A stretch of DNA of 64,000 nt from JBAVOR01 sp049692255 (lineage in GTDB: Bacteria; Babelota; Babeliae; Babelales; JACPOV01), in the NCBI GenBank assembly GCA_049692255.1, contig JBAVOR010000022.1, forward strand, positions 1 through 64,000. The letters are read 5' to 3'. Positions 51,323 to 60,836 of this stretch are shown one piece after another. The translations under genes were made by a program, and so were the position numbers. Position 1 is the stretch's first letter. Each line of letters opens with the position of its first letter. Under the pieces are notes generated by a model. The model worked only from the letters and a program-made list of their open reading frames with translations, was not told the origin of the DNA and searched no databases.

Positions 51323-52941
51323 GTGGATTCCTCATTCTTTTTAAGGGTCAACTTTTCGTTCAGTAAAAGATTTTGCAACGGTGGCACTTGCGCAAAGAGA
51401 TTTGTTTGATTAAGTGCTCGTTCCAATTTTTTGAGCGCTTCGTAATCTTTCACTTCGCCTTCAAGAATAACTTCATGCGTATTAATAACCAGTTTTTTAA
51501 GTTTGAGCCCTAATCCTTTACGGTCGATATGGGTACTCAATATTTGTACCGTTTCTAAAAATGAAAAGCGCCGATCTCGTGAAAACGCGAACCACAACGA
51601 TTCCTCTTTGTCTACATTATCTGTTGCTTCATCCAAGGCTGTTTTAACCGTTTTTTTACTGGTTAACTGCAATGCGTACAACTTTTGTTTGATCTCCGTT
51701 TCCCGTTGCATAGCAATGCTTTGTAAACGATACTTCTGCCACAACAACGCGCCTAAGATTAGCAATAGTAGGGTCACTAGTAGCGTAATGGCAGTGAAGA
51801 ACTGTATGGCAAACAAGCGTGTTTCTTGTTCTGTTTTTGCAACACGATTAAAAGAGAAATCGGCAGTAATAGTATTTGGTATGGCCAATGCGCATGCAAT
51901 AGCATGGGTCTGCGGCACAGAAACCCCATTTGCTAAGCGCACCTGTTTCGTATCAAACAGCTCATCTAACGGCATAAAAAGGCATGCGAACCCAATCTGT
52001 TCTTGCACATATTCACGAACACCGGGCGTGTCAGCACCAAAGCCGACCAGAACACTGTGTGTATACGAAAACGGTTCACGAATAGTTTGTCTAAACGAAT
52101 CGAGAGTGAATCGTATATCATCGCACAGACCAGCCATCAGCTCTTTGAATAGCACCGCTTGTGTTGCATGGGTAGCGTTAGGGCTTAAGCCAAATCGAAT
52201 AAACTCTTCAAATGCCTGCGCCTGTGTTTTGTCCATCTTGGCTGCCGCTTGTTTGGCGATATGCATGATCCCCTTTGGTAGGGTGCGTACTAACCGTAGC
52301 TGTGTGCCAATAATGCAGGCGATAGTGATCGAATTAAGATCAAATTGCATGAGCACTGTTGCCTCTTGTGCAGTGCGTTGCAAAGAAGGTATGCGTAAAA
52401 AAAGGCCATATAAATCGAAAATAGCGAGTGATATTTTATGATGCGCGTTTTGTTCAGCAGAAAAGTAGGCCAGATGGTCTTGCACGGTGTTTGTGTACGT
52501 AGTAGCCAACTGTACCGTACTGGTGCCCTTTTTCTTATCGCTCTGCGTAACAATAAATTCAGTAATTGCTTTGGCCGGGTCGATGGGCATTACCTGTGCT
52601 GCTTGATAGGCAATAACCTGTGCAAGTTTTTGGCGGTCAGTAAAAGGGAACACCATCTCTTTGTATGCCATCTGGTTATTAGCCAAACTGCTGACAAGCG
52701 TGTAGGTACCAGTAATCCCATGAGTAATGCGTGCAATAGTTTCTGACACGCGTTCATGATATTCACGTGAATTATCAATATTTATTGGCTCCTGATATAT
52801 TTTTTCTATAGTGCATTGTGATCCAGAAAGGAGCAGCTGGCAACCATACACTGAACTTTTAGTAATATCAAGCCCTACAATGCGCTTAGGCCGAAGATAA
52901 TAGGAACCGAGTATTTCAGGAATAAAGGCGTTCATAATCAT
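51319..52941 (-). CDS. PilM-PilN fusion (GspL-like) assembly-platform protein
   Basis: A 540-residue protein with an actin-like ATPase domain of the PilM/GspL type (about residues 15-350: RIVGLDITKSSVYGCQL, VFPFTDRQKLAQVIAYQA, then SVLVGFGADTPGVREYVQ), a single membrane helix (about 375-400, TLLVTLLLLILGALLWQ), a coiled coil and a C-terminal PilN/GspL periplasmic domain (LVINTHEVILEGEVKDYEAL). In type IV pili PilM and PilN are separate proteins; in type II secretion GspL joins the two functions, as here. It overlaps secretin B by ATGA at its start and the GspM-like gene by ATGA at its end. Confidence 0.8.
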   Translation of the reverse strand: MIMNAFIPEILGSYYLRPKRIVGLDITKSSVYGCQLLLSGSQCTIEKIYQEPINIDNSREYHERVSETIARITHGITGTYTLVSSLANNQMAYKEMVFPFTDRQKLAQVIAYQAAQVMPIDPAKAITEFIVTQSDKKKGTSTVQLATTYTNTVQDHLAYFSAEQNAHHKISLAIFDLYGLFLRIPSLQRTAQEATVLMQFDLNSITIACIIGTQLRLVRTLPKGIMHIAKQAAAKMDKTQAQAFEEFIRFGLSPNATHATQAVLFKELMAGLCDDIRFTLDSFRQTIREPFSYTHSVLVGFGADTPGVREYVQEQIGFACLFMPLDELFDTKQVRLANGVSVPQTHAIACALAIPNTITADFSFNRVAKTEQETRLFAIQFFTAITLLVTLLLLILGALLWQKYRLQSIAMQRETEIKQKLYALQLTSKKTVKTALDEATDNVDKEESLWFAFSRDRRFSFLETVQILSTHIDRKGLGLKLKKLVINTHEVILEGEVKDYEALKKLERALNQTNLFAQVPPLQNLLLNEKLTLKKNEEST

Positions 52942-55280
52942 GCAGGAGCCCTTTGATATGCTTCATCAGGAATAAATGATATAAGACCGTGTGTTCGCGA
53001 TACTGGTGTGACAACAGAGGCAGAGGTATCTATAACATTTCTACCAACATGACACGCAGTCGAGCATTCTAATAACGGTGGTACGTCAATAGGAACTTTT
53101 CCATACACATGTTTTTCAAAATTACGCACCACAACATCGGTATTTTCTTTATTTTCATTAAAAAAATGTTTGTGTATAGGGTCGCGCGGTGGCACACATT
53201 TGGTATAAGTACCCTGCATATATTCACTCGTTTCTTGTATTTTGGCATTGGCGTAAGTAGTTCCCTTGGTTCCTTTTGTTTCAATGATATGTGCAGTAAT
53301 AAAAACCATCAGATTTTGGCTTACCGTACTCTGGTCTTCACTTTTGAAAAACCAAGAAAGAATAGGAATATCACCTAATATTGGTACTTTTACGGCATTG
53401 ATACCCTTGGTAAGTTGCCGCAGTCCACCAACAGCCAATACCTGCCCATCACCCAACTGCGCATTGGTTGAAAGAGAACGAATGTCTTTATTAGCACTTT
53501 GTGGGTTAAGCGAGTTGGTAAACGTATCGACAATCAGTGCCAAGTCAATATTAATTAACCCCAGCGCGTTAATGCGAGAAGAAATTTGAATATTAAGATT
53601 TGCATCAATATCTGCAAATGCTGGTGTTGCAACACCCAAACTGGTAAACGTGGTGGTAATAACTCGGCGCGTTTGGCCAATCGATAATTTGGCGGTTTTT
53701 TTATTGGTAGTAAGAATAAAAGGGTTAGCAAGAATGGTAGTACTAGAAAGCGTTTGTAATGCTTCAAAAATTGCCCACACGCCATTGGTGGTACTATTAC
53801 CTACCGTTAACACGGTAACGCCCGGCCCTTCGTTTGCAGCTAAAGAAACAAGATTAGCGCGTAAACTATTGGTTGTGGTATCAACGAGTGGTGCCGCATT
53901 GCTAATCACTAATGGTAAGCCTGATGTTTGAAAATCAAGATGCTTACTAATCGTGGTTGGTAATGGATTACGTATTTGCGAGCCGAGCGAAAGCTCAAGG
54001 TCGCGCGAGGTAGAAACAAGCAATATTTCAACAGCAATCTGCGGCTGTGGAATATCGAGGTCAGCAATAATTTTTTTAACGTGTTCATACTCGGCGTCAG
54101 TTGCGTATACCAAGAGACAGTTAGTTGATGGCTCTGATTCGACCGTAATCGTTTTACCAAACTCAGTAAGCACAGAACTGCTCGTTATAATATTATTTTG
54201 TGATGCATTTTTTAAAATACCCATCAGTGCCTTCTTCATATCATCTGCTTGCACATGTTGGAGCTCATAGACATGAATGGGATTTTCATCAAACTTAACT
54301 GCTAGGTCTACCTGTTTAATAACAAAATTTTCTACAGTGCGCACTGCATCTCGGGGCCCCATAATTACTAATGTATTAGAACGAGACTCTGCAAATAGTT
54401 GCACCGTGTTGGCAAAATAGAAGTTCGTTTTAGGAATATAAAAACGACGCTCCAAAGACGTTTGTGGCTGATTGCTCATAATTTGCTGATACAATTTAAC
54501 TACATCTTCTGCATCGATATTTTTCAGATGCAGAATAGACAGCACTTCCGGCGGTGCTTTTTCGTCAAGCTGTTGTATTATCTTCATGAGTGCGCGAATA
54601 TTAACTGCATAATCATCGATGATAAAGCCATTGGTTTGCTCAAGGTTGATCACGCGAGCAAGCGTACTTTTGCATTGATCAATAACAGGCATTAACGCAG
54701 TAATTTGGCTATTTTTGAAGAAATATATGTAACGTATCTGTTCATTGCTATCGGGAATCTGTTCATACGTGAGATTAAGTAATGTAGTCACGGGGCCCAG
54801 CTCTTTACGCGCGCTCGGTTTGATGCTGTATATATTTTCGCGCGTGTGAGTGATAGTGAGTCCCATCAACTCAAGCCATTGTGTAAAAAGATCCCAGATC
54901 TCTTTCTTTGTCAGGGCTTGGGGTGCGCTAAAGGTAAACTTACTGTTGTGTAACGCTGTTGCTTCTGCTGATTCTTTCCCTGTTACAACGGTTGCCTGAG
55001 TTATCAACACTATTTGTAACTGGGTGCTCATCCAAGTTAATAGATCAGATCCACTAATTGCGTCGAAAGAAACAAATAATTTTTCATCATTGCGTTGTGC
55101 TTGAACGGGATAAGCAGCATGGGTGCCATCAATGGGAGACTGTGTTTCGGTCCCCTGCATCGTTTCTGCTTGCAAGGTACTCTTTGCTCGTTTACGCGTG
55201 TAGCTCACTAAAGAGCAAGGAATGCATAAGAGCAAGACGCAAAAAAGGGAACCTATTTCTATTTTATGATGGTTGCTCAT
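52938..55280 (-). CDS. Type II/IV secretin, second in operon
   Basis: A 780-residue secretin paralogue. The N-terminus has a hydrophobic run (GSLFCVLLLCIPCSLVS) acting as a signal peptide. An STN-like domain (about 65-160) carries LTKKEIWDLFTQWLELMGL, which closely matches the same stretch in secretin A (LSKKEMWDLFITFLDLYGL). N-domains follow, and the core ends LAVGGLRQLTKG, VPILGDIPILSWFF and LMVFITAHIIETK. The C-terminal extension contains RDPIHKHFF and IDVPPLLECSTAC, again as in secretin A. The start has GGGAG seven bases upstream and overlaps the secretin A stop by four bases. Its close likeness to A points to a tandem duplication. Confidence 0.88.
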   Translation of the reverse strand: MSNHHKIEIGSLFCVLLLCIPCSLVSYTRKRAKSTLQAETMQGTETQSPIDGTHAAYPVQAQRNDEKLFVSFDAISGSDLLTWMSTQLQIVLITQATVVTGKESAEATALHNSKFTFSAPQALTKKEIWDLFTQWLELMGLTITHTRENIYSIKPSARKELGPVTTLLNLTYEQIPDSNEQIRYIYFFKNSQITALMPVIDQCKSTLARVINLEQTNGFIIDDYAVNIRALMKIIQQLDEKAPPEVLSILHLKNIDAEDVVKLYQQIMSNQPQTSLERRFYIPKTNFYFANTVQLFAESRSNTLVIMGPRDAVRTVENFVIKQVDLAVKFDENPIHVYELQHVQADDMKKALMGILKNASQNNIITSSSVLTEFGKTITVESEPSTNCLLVYATDAEYEHVKKIIADLDIPQPQIAVEILLVSTSRDLELSLGSQIRNPLPTTISKHLDFQTSGLPLVISNAAPLVDTTTNSLRANLVSLAANEGPGVTVLTVGNSTTNGVWAIFEALQTLSSTTILANPFILTTNKKTAKLSIGQTRRVITTTFTSLGVATPAFADIDANLNIQISSRINALGLINIDLALIVDTFTNSLNPQSANKDIRSLSTNAQLGDGQVLAVGGLRQLTKGINAVKVPILGDIPILSWFFKSEDQSTVSQNLMVFITAHIIETKGTKGTTYANAKIQETSEYMQGTYTKCVPPRDPIHKHFFNENKENTDVVVRNFEKHVYGKVPIDVPPLLECSTACHVGRNVIDTSASVVTPVSRTHGLISFIPDEAYQRAPA

Positions 55281-57853
55281 GCACCAACTCCCTGCGCATC
55301 AGGAAACACAGACACGAGTGAACCTGAGCGATATTTTTTAGAATCGTTGGCACTAATTAATGCTTCGCACGGATGTTCGCAACCATCGAGCTCTTTTGCT
55401 TTATGCGGTGTCGTTGGTTTTTGTCCTGTAGTTGTTATGCTCAAATCTGGGCATTGTTTAGCACGTATTTCTTCAGGCGTTACAGGATTATGGATCGAGT
55501 CGCCAAACTCACATTTTTGATTGCACATCAGTAACGGTGGCACATCGATATTTACCATTTTATGTTTTTGCTGAACGAAGATATCTACCGTGTCAGCATT
55601 TTCATCCATTTTATCTCTGAAGAACCAGCGATGAATAGGGTCGCGACGGGTAGCCGGCTCAGTCATTTCGCGGAAATCAATCTTTGCATTATCAGCTTTT
55701 ACTTGAGTATGCTGCGTTAAGCCACCTTCAAGCAATGGCTCTACAATGCGCGGTGCAATAAACACGAGTAAATTATCTTTAATAATGCTCTTGGTTTTAT
55801 TTTTGAAAAACCAACCAATAACCGGTATGCTGCCCAGTAGAGGCACTTCAGTCGTGCTATCATTTTGCGTTGTTTGCAACAACCCACCAATGGCCAATAT
55901 TTCTTTATTACCCACACTGGTATTAGTACGAATCGTCTTTACGTTTTTATTCGCATCGTTCGGGTTCGTGGCGTCGGTAAAGGTGTCAATGTTAATAGCA
56001 ATATCAAGATTAATAATGCCGAGCGCATTAATTTGGGGAGTAATTTTAACAGTTAAACTAGCAGAAACGTCACCAAGTGCGTTTGCCGTTGCAACACCAA
56101 CAACCTGCGCAGTAAGTACACGACGTGTTTGGCCGATAGATACTTGCGCTTGGTACTTGTTGGTAGTAATTAAGAATGGATTAGCGATTACGTTCGTGTG
56201 TACTACCGTTTGTAATGCTTTAAATATACCCCAAACGCCCCCAGTAGCACTGGTGATAGTGAGTAACGTTGAGCCAGGATCTTGGTTGGCAGCAAGACTA
56301 ATCAGGTTAGACACAATGCTGCCGGTATTGGGGTCAATAACTGGCTGAGAGGTTCCTGATGCATTGGGTAGACCAGAGTTTTGAAAGTTTAGATTTTTGC
56401 TGATGGTGTTAAAATCTTTATTGCGAATCTGCACGCCGAGCTCACGACTATCGGTAGAGTTAACGTCTACAACCAACACTTCAATGGCGATTTGCGGCTG
56501 TTTAACGTCAAGCTGTTTAATAATTTCTCGTACTTTTAAATAATCTTCTTTTTCAGCGCGGATGAGCAACCGATTACCACTTGGTTCTGGCTGAAACGTC
56601 ATGGGTTGTAGATATTTGTCTCCTTGGCGTACCCCACCGCTTTGCGCAGCAGGTGAGTTCGGAGCAAATTTGGTTACTTCATTAAGCAACTGTGCCATTG
56701 CATCAGCGCTTACGTATTGCAGTTCATACACATAGACCGGTGAATATGGAATTTCTAACTCAACGTCCACATATTTTAAGATAAAATCTTCGACCTTTTT
56801 AATACCGTCTTTATCGCCCAAAATAATGAGTGTATTGGTGCGTGGTTCTGCAATTAAACGAACAGATGCGGGAAAATATACGGCAGTGGGCGCCTTTTTT
56901 GCTCCCAGTATGCGAGCCGCTAGCTTTTGCGGATCTTCTTGTTTAGTCAGTTCTTCATATAAGTTCTTTACTACTTCAGCATCAGTGTTACGCAAGCGGA
57001 GTACCGAAAGTACTTCAGGAGAAGTAATTTGATCGAGATCATCAACTATTTGCATGAGCGCACGAATATTCGATGATTTATCGGTCATAATAAATGCATT
57101 TAATTTTTCTAACGGTTGCAAGGTGGCAGTGTTACTGCGGAATGCATCGACAATACCCTGCAACGCTGCTAAGGTGCTATTTTTAACAAAATAAATATAG
57201 CGTATACGCATATCATCTTGTGGCAAATTTTTCCAGTGAACATTAATGTACGAAGGAAGTGCTGTTTTGTTGGCCGATTGTGCTTTATTTGGTTCAGTTA
57301 TTTTAATTTTATAGATATCCGCATGGGCCGTTGCTACTAAAGTAAGTCCATACAAGTCGAGAAAGGTAATGAATAAATCCCACATTTCTTTTTTGCTCAA
57401 AGACTTATGGCTATGAAATATAATAGAATTTCCCGTAATCGTTTTGCTGCCAGCCGGTAATGGCTGGAGAGTCTCTTCGCTGACAAAACTTACATGATAT
57501 TGTGCAGAGATCCATGCAATAATATTTTGTAGATCACTATTTTCTAAATTAATTTCTATCAGATCATCACCGTCTTGTAGCGCTGCTGCAGGGCATGCTG
57601 GTCCTTCGGGTACGCACGTAATATCTTGTAAACGCTTGGTGCGATCTTGTTCGTCAAGCTGTTGTTGCCCATTATCGCCAACAAGAATAACATCGCGCAA
57701 TGCACCTTTTTCTGTTGCTGCACTTTCTGCCGGGGCAATAGGTTCATTGACTACTGATGTCGTTTTCTTTTTTTTATACTGCGCATGAGTAGTAGTTATT
57801 CCGGCGCAACAGACTATAAGCGTGAAGATGCGTAAAAAACCTATTTTATTCAT
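55277..57853 (-). CDS. Type II/IV secretin, first in operon
   Basis: An 858-residue secretin, the longest of the three. A signal peptide (FLRIFTLIVCCAGITTTHA) precedes a Lys- and Ala-rich stretch and the STN domain (about 95-200). N1-N3 domains are seen, for example VLRLRNTDAEVVKNLYEEL and TNTLIILGDKDGIKKVEDF. The core ends LAIGGLLQTTQ, VPLLGSIPVIGWFF and LLVFIAPRIVEP. The C-terminal tail (about 130 residues) has RDPIHRWFF, IDVPPLLMCNQKC and two further Cys. It follows the GspC-like gene by 12 bases. Such a long Cys-containing tail after the core could be a pilotin- or partner-binding region. Confidence 0.88.
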   Translation of the reverse strand: MNKIGFLRIFTLIVCCAGITTTHAQYKKKKTTSVVNEPIAPAESAATEKGALRDVILVGDNGQQQLDEQDRTKRLQDITCVPEGPACPAAALQDGDDLIEINLENSDLQNIIAWISAQYHVSFVSEETLQPLPAGSKTITGNSIIFHSHKSLSKKEMWDLFITFLDLYGLTLVATAHADIYKIKITEPNKAQSANKTALPSYINVHWKNLPQDDMRIRYIYFVKNSTLAALQGIVDAFRSNTATLQPLEKLNAFIMTDKSSNIRALMQIVDDLDQITSPEVLSVLRLRNTDAEVVKNLYEELTKQEDPQKLAARILGAKKAPTAVYFPASVRLIAEPRTNTLIILGDKDGIKKVEDFILKYVDVELEIPYSPVYVYELQYVSADAMAQLLNEVTKFAPNSPAAQSGGVRQGDKYLQPMTFQPEPSGNRLLIRAEKEDYLKVREIIKQLDVKQPQIAIEVLVVDVNSTDSRELGVQIRNKDFNTISKNLNFQNSGLPNASGTSQPVIDPNTGSIVSNLISLAANQDPGSTLLTITSATGGVWGIFKALQTVVHTNVIANPFLITTNKYQAQVSIGQTRRVLTAQVVGVATANALGDVSASLTVKITPQINALGIINLDIAINIDTFTDATNPNDANKNVKTIRTNTSVGNKEILAIGGLLQTTQNDSTTEVPLLGSIPVIGWFFKNKTKSIIKDNLLVFIAPRIVEPLLEGGLTQHTQVKADNAKIDFREMTEPATRRDPIHRWFFRDKMDENADTVDIFVQQKHKMVNIDVPPLLMCNQKCEFGDSIHNPVTPEEIRAKQCPDLSITTTGQKPTTPHKAKELDGCEHPCEALISANDSKKYRSGSLVSVFPDAQGVGA

Positions 57854-57865
57854 TGACAGCCGTCA

Positions 57866-58996
57866 TCATTGTTTATGGGTAACGCTTTCCATTAATACAT
57901 TTCTCTTACGTTCATTACGTTCCATTAAATGAATAATATCTTCTTTTTCTTTTTTGCGTATTTCTTGCGTTGTCGGTGTTAATCGTTCTTTTTCTTGAAA
58001 CAAGCGCATTTTTTCTTCGTATGCGCGTTTTGGAGTAACTGTTTGTACATCGGTAACTGGTTGATGTGCAATCGTTGCATCACTCTTTTGTAATATATAG
58101 GTGATATCAATAGTTTTGCCACGGCGAATGAGGCGCACAACAATAGTGCTATTAATCGTTAACCCCGTGATCTGTTGATAAATTTCCATACGCTGTTGCG
58201 CATTGGTGGTTAATGTAGAGTTGACCGACTCAATAATATCGCTCGGCTGCAACCCGAGTGCATAGCCGACAGAATTTGCTTCCATTTTGCCGATGCGGCA
58301 CCCAATGCTTTTGCCTTCATGAAATACGGTAGTAATATTAAGTTGATCAATAAAATGACCAAGGGCACGCATGCGCTCTACAAAAAGATCTGGATCAACC
58401 GCATACTTATTTTCTCCCAATTTCTTAATAACCACATTCCAATTGGTCGGCGTCAGTAACAGTTCTAACTCAGCATCATGCTGTGTTACGTATAAAATTT
58501 CTTGCTGACCATTAGCGCGGATAAAGATGACCTTATTCTTTAAAATGCGTACTAGCTGCGCATCATCAATCACATCACCCACATGGTAATTTTTTGCTTT
58601 TTTATCGCGTGTATCTTCTATAATCGCAATATTTTGTTCTTCGTTGCTGCCGATAATAATGCCCTTGATCTGGATCTTTAACGGCTCTAAAAATTTTGGT
58701 GCCGGGATAGTAGGCTTGGTGGTAAGTATAGGTGCGGGCGGTTGCGGCATCGGTTTTTCTACCGGTGCTTCTTGTTCTACAGGACGCGGTGCCGCTTTGA
58801 ACGTATCAAAAAGATCATTTGTATAAATTTTACTTAAATCGATCTTGGCAACTTCTTTATGAAATGGTTTTATCTGTGCTGAGGGCACCAGTGATTGTAA
58901 CAAGGGAATGTGTGGCCTTACGAGAATAAGACCAATAACTGTGCATAACAGCGCCGCCATTAGTATGCTATTGAGTATCCATATAGGATGTCTCAT
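57866..58996 (-). CDS. GspC-like inner-membrane protein with PDZ domain
   Basis: A 376-residue bitopic protein. The ATG at 58996 follows AAGGG and lies after the promoter at 59027-59056; a longer reading from 59077 would start upstream of that promoter. One membrane helix (WILNSILMAALLCTVIGLIL) is followed by a linker rich in Pro, an HR-like domain (IQIKGIIIGSNEEQNIAII, AKNYHVGDVIDDAQLVRI; about 120-185) and a PDZ domain (about 250-325, SVGYALGLQPSDIIESVN). GspC links the inner-membrane platform to the secretin through its HR domain. The C-terminal basic Glu/Arg tail is extra. As first gene of the operon it marks the cluster as type II-like. Confidence 0.85.
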   Translation of the reverse strand: MRHPIWILNSILMAALLCTVIGLILVRPHIPLLQSLVPSAQIKPFHKEVAKIDLSKIYTNDLFDTFKAAPRPVEQEAPVEKPMPQPPAPILTTKPTIPAPKFLEPLKIQIKGIIIGSNEEQNIAIIEDTRDKKAKNYHVGDVIDDAQLVRILKNKVIFIRANGQQEILYVTQHDAELELLLTPTNWNVVIKKLGENKYAVDPDLFVERMRALGHFIDQLNITTVFHEGKSIGCRIGKMEANSVGYALGLQPSDIIESVNSTLTTNAQQRMEIYQQITGLTINSTIVVRLIRRGKTIDITYILQKSDATIAHQPVTDVQTVTPKRAYEEKMRLFQEKERLTPTTQEIRKKEKEDIIHLMERNERKRNVLMESVTHKQ

Positions 58997-59026
58997 GACA
59001 AACCCTTTTTTAAATGTTACTTTCAC

Positions 59027-59056
59027 ACAATACCTTTCGATTGCAAAAGTTGTCAA
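59027..59056 (-). promoter_or_regulatory. Promoter of the secretin operon
   Basis: TTGACA (59051-59056) and TATTGT (59027-59032) on the minus strand are separated by 18 bases. The predicted start is about 25 bases ahead of the ATG of the GspC-like gene. Confidence 0.6.
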
Positions 59057-59119
59057 GCACCGAATATGTGTGCACAATTAATTCTAAAAAATATGCGGCG
59101 TCACAAACTACGACTTTTT

Positions 59120-60109
59120 TTAAAGAGACGGTACGTTTTTGAGTATGGTATCAACGAGCGTATCGGTACTGATACCATCAACCTGTGCCTGATAGCTTAA
59201 CGTGATGCGATGGCGAATAATCGATCCAGCGACCGCTTTTACATCATCAGGTATAACAAAATTTCTTTTCTTCAAAAAGGCATGTGCTTGCGCTGCTTTG
59301 TATAATGCAACGGTCGCACGTGGCGAAACACCATATTGTATATACGATTGCAATTGGGCCAAGTTATACATTTTTGGTGTACGCGTTGCAAACACAAGTG
59401 CAACAATATAATCAACAATTTTTGGGTCAACGTAAATCTGTTCAACTACCTTTTGTGCCTGGAACAACGATTCCCGGTCAAGCACTTGGGTAATAGTTGC
59501 TACATGGGTACTTTTGCTGATAATTTCTCGTTCTTGGCTTGGCTGCAAGTAACCTACCAGTAATTTAAACATAAAGCGGTCAATTTGCGCTTCAGGTAAT
59601 GGGTAGGTGCCTTCCTGCTCAACGGGATTTTGCGTTGCTAACACAAAGAAGGGAGTTTCTAATTTAAACGTCTGTGAGCCGATAGTAACCTGTTGCTCTT
59701 GCATCGCCTCAAGCAGTGCCGACTGCACCTTTGCGGGTGCGCGGTTAATTTCATCAGCTAAAATAAGATTAGCAAAGATAGGGCCTTTTTTAGTCTCAAA
59801 ATCTTGCGTTTTGGGGTTATAAATCAACGTACCAATCAGGTCAGCGGGTAATAGATCAGGAGTGAATTGAATGCGACGAAACGTAAGTCCTAACGCTTGT
59901 GTTACCGCTTTAATAATCGTCGTTTTTGCAACTCCCGGCACCCCTTCTAATAAGATATGCCCATTGCACAATAACGCCATAATAATAAAATCGATAATCG
60001 ATTCGTTGCCTACCACCACTTTGGCAACTTCTGTTTTGAGCAGCGCAAAGCGAGCGCTTTCTGTTTTAATGATCTCGATAAATTCGTTATTTAATGCTTG
60101 ATTTTGCAT
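59120..60109 (-). CDS. MoxR-family AAA+ ATPase
   Basis: A 329-residue MoxR AAA+ ATPase, thought to act as a chaperone that activates or assembles partner proteins, often with von Willebrand A-domain proteins. Walker A is GVPGVAKTT, Walker B LADEINRAPAKVQSALLEAMQE (given here as LADEIN then RAPAKVQSALLEAMQE), sensor 1 ATQNPVEQEGTYPLPEAQ, and the C-terminal lid includes YGVSPRATVALYKAA. No von Willebrand partner or DUF58 gene lies next to it in the window, which is unusual for the family. The gene lies about 120 bases upstream of the secretin operon in the same direction, but that operon has its own promoter. Confidence 0.92.
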   Translation of the reverse strand: MQNQALNNEFIEIIKTESARFALLKTEVAKVVVGNESIIDFIIMALLCNGHILLEGVPGVAKTTIIKAVTQALGLTFRRIQFTPDLLPADLIGTLIYNPKTQDFETKKGPIFANLILADEINRAPAKVQSALLEAMQEQQVTIGSQTFKLETPFFVLATQNPVEQEGTYPLPEAQIDRFMFKLLVGYLQPSQEREIISKSTHVATITQVLDRESLFQAQKVVEQIYVDPKIVDYIVALVFATRTPKMYNLAQLQSYIQYGVSPRATVALYKAAQAHAFLKKRNFVIPDDVKAVAGSIIRHRITLSYQAQVDGISTDTLVDTILKNVPSL

Positions 60110-60196
60110 AGTATTACTCTAACTATATACGCATGAATAATATTTTTTTCATTGTAACAGTTTGTGGAGATGTTGCAAATTCGTTGCAGAGTACCC

Positions 60197-60799
60197 TCAC
60201 TGATTCACCAGCGCAGCAGCCAAAACAGTAGGTTCAACTATGCTTTCTTGCATCTCTGTTAACTCTTGATACAGAGCGTATCTTTTATGCGCTTTAAGGC
60301 CATATTTAATAAACAGCGAAGAAAACAGGCTATAGACTAATCCGAACAGGGCACCATTAAAAAAGAGACCCTCGGTTCCATCCACTCTAAATGACGGTAG
60401 GTAACCACTAAAAATGGTTCTATATGTTAGCCAGCTGCACATAGTCGCAAGCAACCCTATATTTACTTTCTGATAATTATCATACTCTTTTATCAAGTGG
60501 CGGTTGTACTTCAATTGTTCTTTGCAATGTTTCAGTGCTTTATGTAATTGCCGAATCATGTGAACTTTATCTGCATATGTCATCTGCTCAAGCATTTGAT
60601 AAGTAGCAAGATTATTTTTATATCGATTAAAATGTTGTAAGAATTCAGTTGCAGGAAGTTCTTCGTGTAAAAATGACGGGTTTACACAATTTTCGATAAA
60701 TTGCTTAACTGCGTCAGATTCATATTGAGTCGCTGATTTGGCATGCGGGGCCGCACTTATGATGGAACATATAAAAATGAAAAGTAAGTGATTTTTCAT
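60197..60799 (-). CDS. Hypothetical membrane protein with signal peptide, 200 aa
   Basis: Not recognised. AGGA lies eight bases before the ATG. The signal peptide (LLFIFICSIISAAPHA) precedes a long helical region (about residues 35-120, LHKALKHCKEQLKYNRHLI) and two hydrophobic segments (VNIGLLATMCSWLTY, GALFGLVYSLFSSLFI). A short charged helix closes the protein. The architecture is the same as that of the protein at 5934, and they may be distant relatives. The predicted location is the inner membrane with the helical domain in the periplasm. It begins a leftward series that follows the small membrane genes at 60837 and 61412. Confidence 0.6.
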   Translation of the reverse strand: MKNHLLFIFICSIISAAPHAKSATQYESDAVKQFIENCVNPSFLHEELPATEFLQHFNRYKNNLATYQMLEQMTYADKVHMIRQLHKALKHCKEQLKYNRHLIKEYDNYQKVNIGLLATMCSWLTYRTIFSGYLPSFRVDGTEGLFFNGALFGLVYSLFSSLFIKYGLKAHKRYALYQELTEMQESIVEPTVLAAALVNQ

Positions 60800-60836
60800 G
60801 AGGAAATCCTTTGGTGTAAAGCAATCGAGAGATCTT

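Noticed and set aside
51503..52441. Plus-strand frame of 312 codons opposite the PilM-PilN fusion
   Set aside because: It is long but rich in Cys, Arg and Ser, as expected for the complement of a real gene, and shows no domain. The minus-strand gene is supported by motifs and overlaps with its neighbours.
55746..56348. Plus-strand frame of 200 codons opposite secretin A
   Set aside because: It is antisense to the conserved secretin core and contains no start signal.
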